Positions 63,859-64,000 of a DNA stretch of 64,000 nucleotides are shown here, one piece after another. Both the position numbers and the translations under genes were made by a program. The notes under the pieces were generated by a model, which was not told the origin of the DNA, did not search any database, and saw only the letters and a list, made by a program, of their open reading frames with translations. The DNA comes from Streptomyces sp. Y2F8-2 (GTDB lineage: Bacteria > Actinomycetota > Actinomycetes > Streptomycetales > Streptomycetaceae), in the NCBI RefSeq assembly GCF_014905555.1, contig NZ_BNGS01000009.1, positions 329,892-393,891 on the forward strand, read 5' to 3'. Position 1 is the stretch's first letter, and every line of letters starts with the position of its first letter.

Positions 63859-64000
63859 TCAGCAGCCGCAGTCCGCGTCCTGGACAGGTGCCGTCAGAGG
63901 GTCGGCGGCGCGCTGCCCGGGGCCCTGCCAGGTCTCGTACGCGAAGCCCTCACGCACCCAGTACTCGAAGCCGCCCAGCATCTCCTTGACCCGGAAGCCC
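63859..64000 (-). CDS. Rhodanese-like protein, C-terminal part (continues beyond window)
   Basis: 47 codons of the rhodanese C-terminus (FRVKEMLGGFEYWVREGFAY to DADCGC), identical in protein sequence to the truncated copy at 44029. Upstream sequence lies outside the window; this is probably the intact gene, by elimination. Rhodaneses transfer sulfur via a persulfide on a loop cysteine, which is not visible here. Confidence 0.7.
   Translation of the reverse strand, partial: GFRVKEMLGGFEYWVREGFAYETWQGPGQRAADPLTAPVQDADCGC

Larger units (their letters stand above)
63714..64000. repeat. Right copy of the long direct repeat
   Basis: Matches 43884-44170 at 284 of 287 positions. It runs off the window edge, so its full length and the state of the rhodanese gene here are unknown. 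Confidence 0.95.

Noticed and set aside
1..64000. Secondary-metabolite biosynthetic cluster, tRNA, rRNA or CRISPR
   Set aside because: No PKS, NRPS, terpene or RiPP core gene, no rRNA sequence and no cloverleaf-like tRNA pattern noticed on reading; a tRNAscan or antiSMASH run was not possible.

Overview
The window is high-GC actinobacterial DNA that reads as a Streptomyces chromosome. Codon third positions are strongly G/C, GTG and TTG starts with AGGAGG-type ribosome binding sites are common, and it carries XRE/DUF5753-DUF397 pairs, DUF6328, DUF5994, a SigJ-type sigma factor, F420-type LLM oxidoreductases and a c-di-AMP riboswitch ahead of an NlpC/P60 hydrolase. From memory, the order urease, clpP, bioF/bioBAD, purB, sigJ resembles the SCO12xx neighbourhood of S. 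coelicolor; this was not checked by alignment. I see no rRNA, tRNA or CRISPR array.

Layout. 1-2.6 kb: urease genes ureA-ureB-ureC and the start of ureF on the minus strand, with a GlnR-like box upstream. 3-5.4 kb: a solitary Phd-type antitoxin, a stand-alone clpP, and a riboswitch-controlled cell-wall hydrolase. 5.6-8.0 kb: a DUF6328 membrane protein and an ATPase / XRE regulator / DUF397 triad. 8.2-12.6 kb: complete biotin genes bioF and bioB-bioA-bioD, the BioB carrying a cysteine-rich repeat tail. 12.8-25.1 kb: a methyltransferase, an RHH antitoxin with a degenerate Fic/Doc-like toxin, a MacB-like ABC exporter, an LLM oxidoreductase, an acetyltransferase, two CNNM/CorC-type proteins, an SGNH hydrolase, a DUF4326 protein, purB and a mismatch uracil glycosylase. 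25.1-31.0 kb: a small accessory block bounded by IS5-type and IS701-type transposase remnants (two medium-chain dehydrogenases, a SpoIIE-type phosphatase, a DUF5994 pair). 31.0-44.0 kb: ROK and GntR regulators, sigJ, an alpha/beta hydrolase, phoD with a candidate PHO box, an ACT-GNAT fusion, a methionine-gamma-lyase-type enzyme with a divergent Lrp regulator, a DUF885 protein and an SDR.

The standout is 44.2-63.7 kb. A segment spanning the SDR N-terminus and the rhodanese C-terminus (43884 to about 44199) recurs as a direct repeat at 63714-64000 (window end), with 3 mismatches in 287 compared positions. Between the copies is a two-armed glycan-utilisation island. The leftward arm has three large secreted enzymes (GH141-like beta-helix with RICIN, GH95-like with RICIN, GH28/GH49-like beta-helix) and a GH54 arabinofuranosidase relic. 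The rightward arm has a LacI regulator, an intracellular GH2 beta-galactosidase, an ABC sugar importer without its own ATPase, and a GH51 alpha-L-arabinofuranosidase. A ParA-like relic lies at the left end and an IS5-type transposase relic at the right end. The gene set suggests depolymerisation outside the cell of an arabinose- and galactose-rich plant glycan (arabinogalactan or pectin side chains), oligosaccharide import, and hydrolysis in the cytoplasm under LacI control. The long repeats suggest that a circular or duplicated DNA carrying this cluster entered the SDR-rhodanese locus by homologous recombination, leaving one broken copy of each gene.
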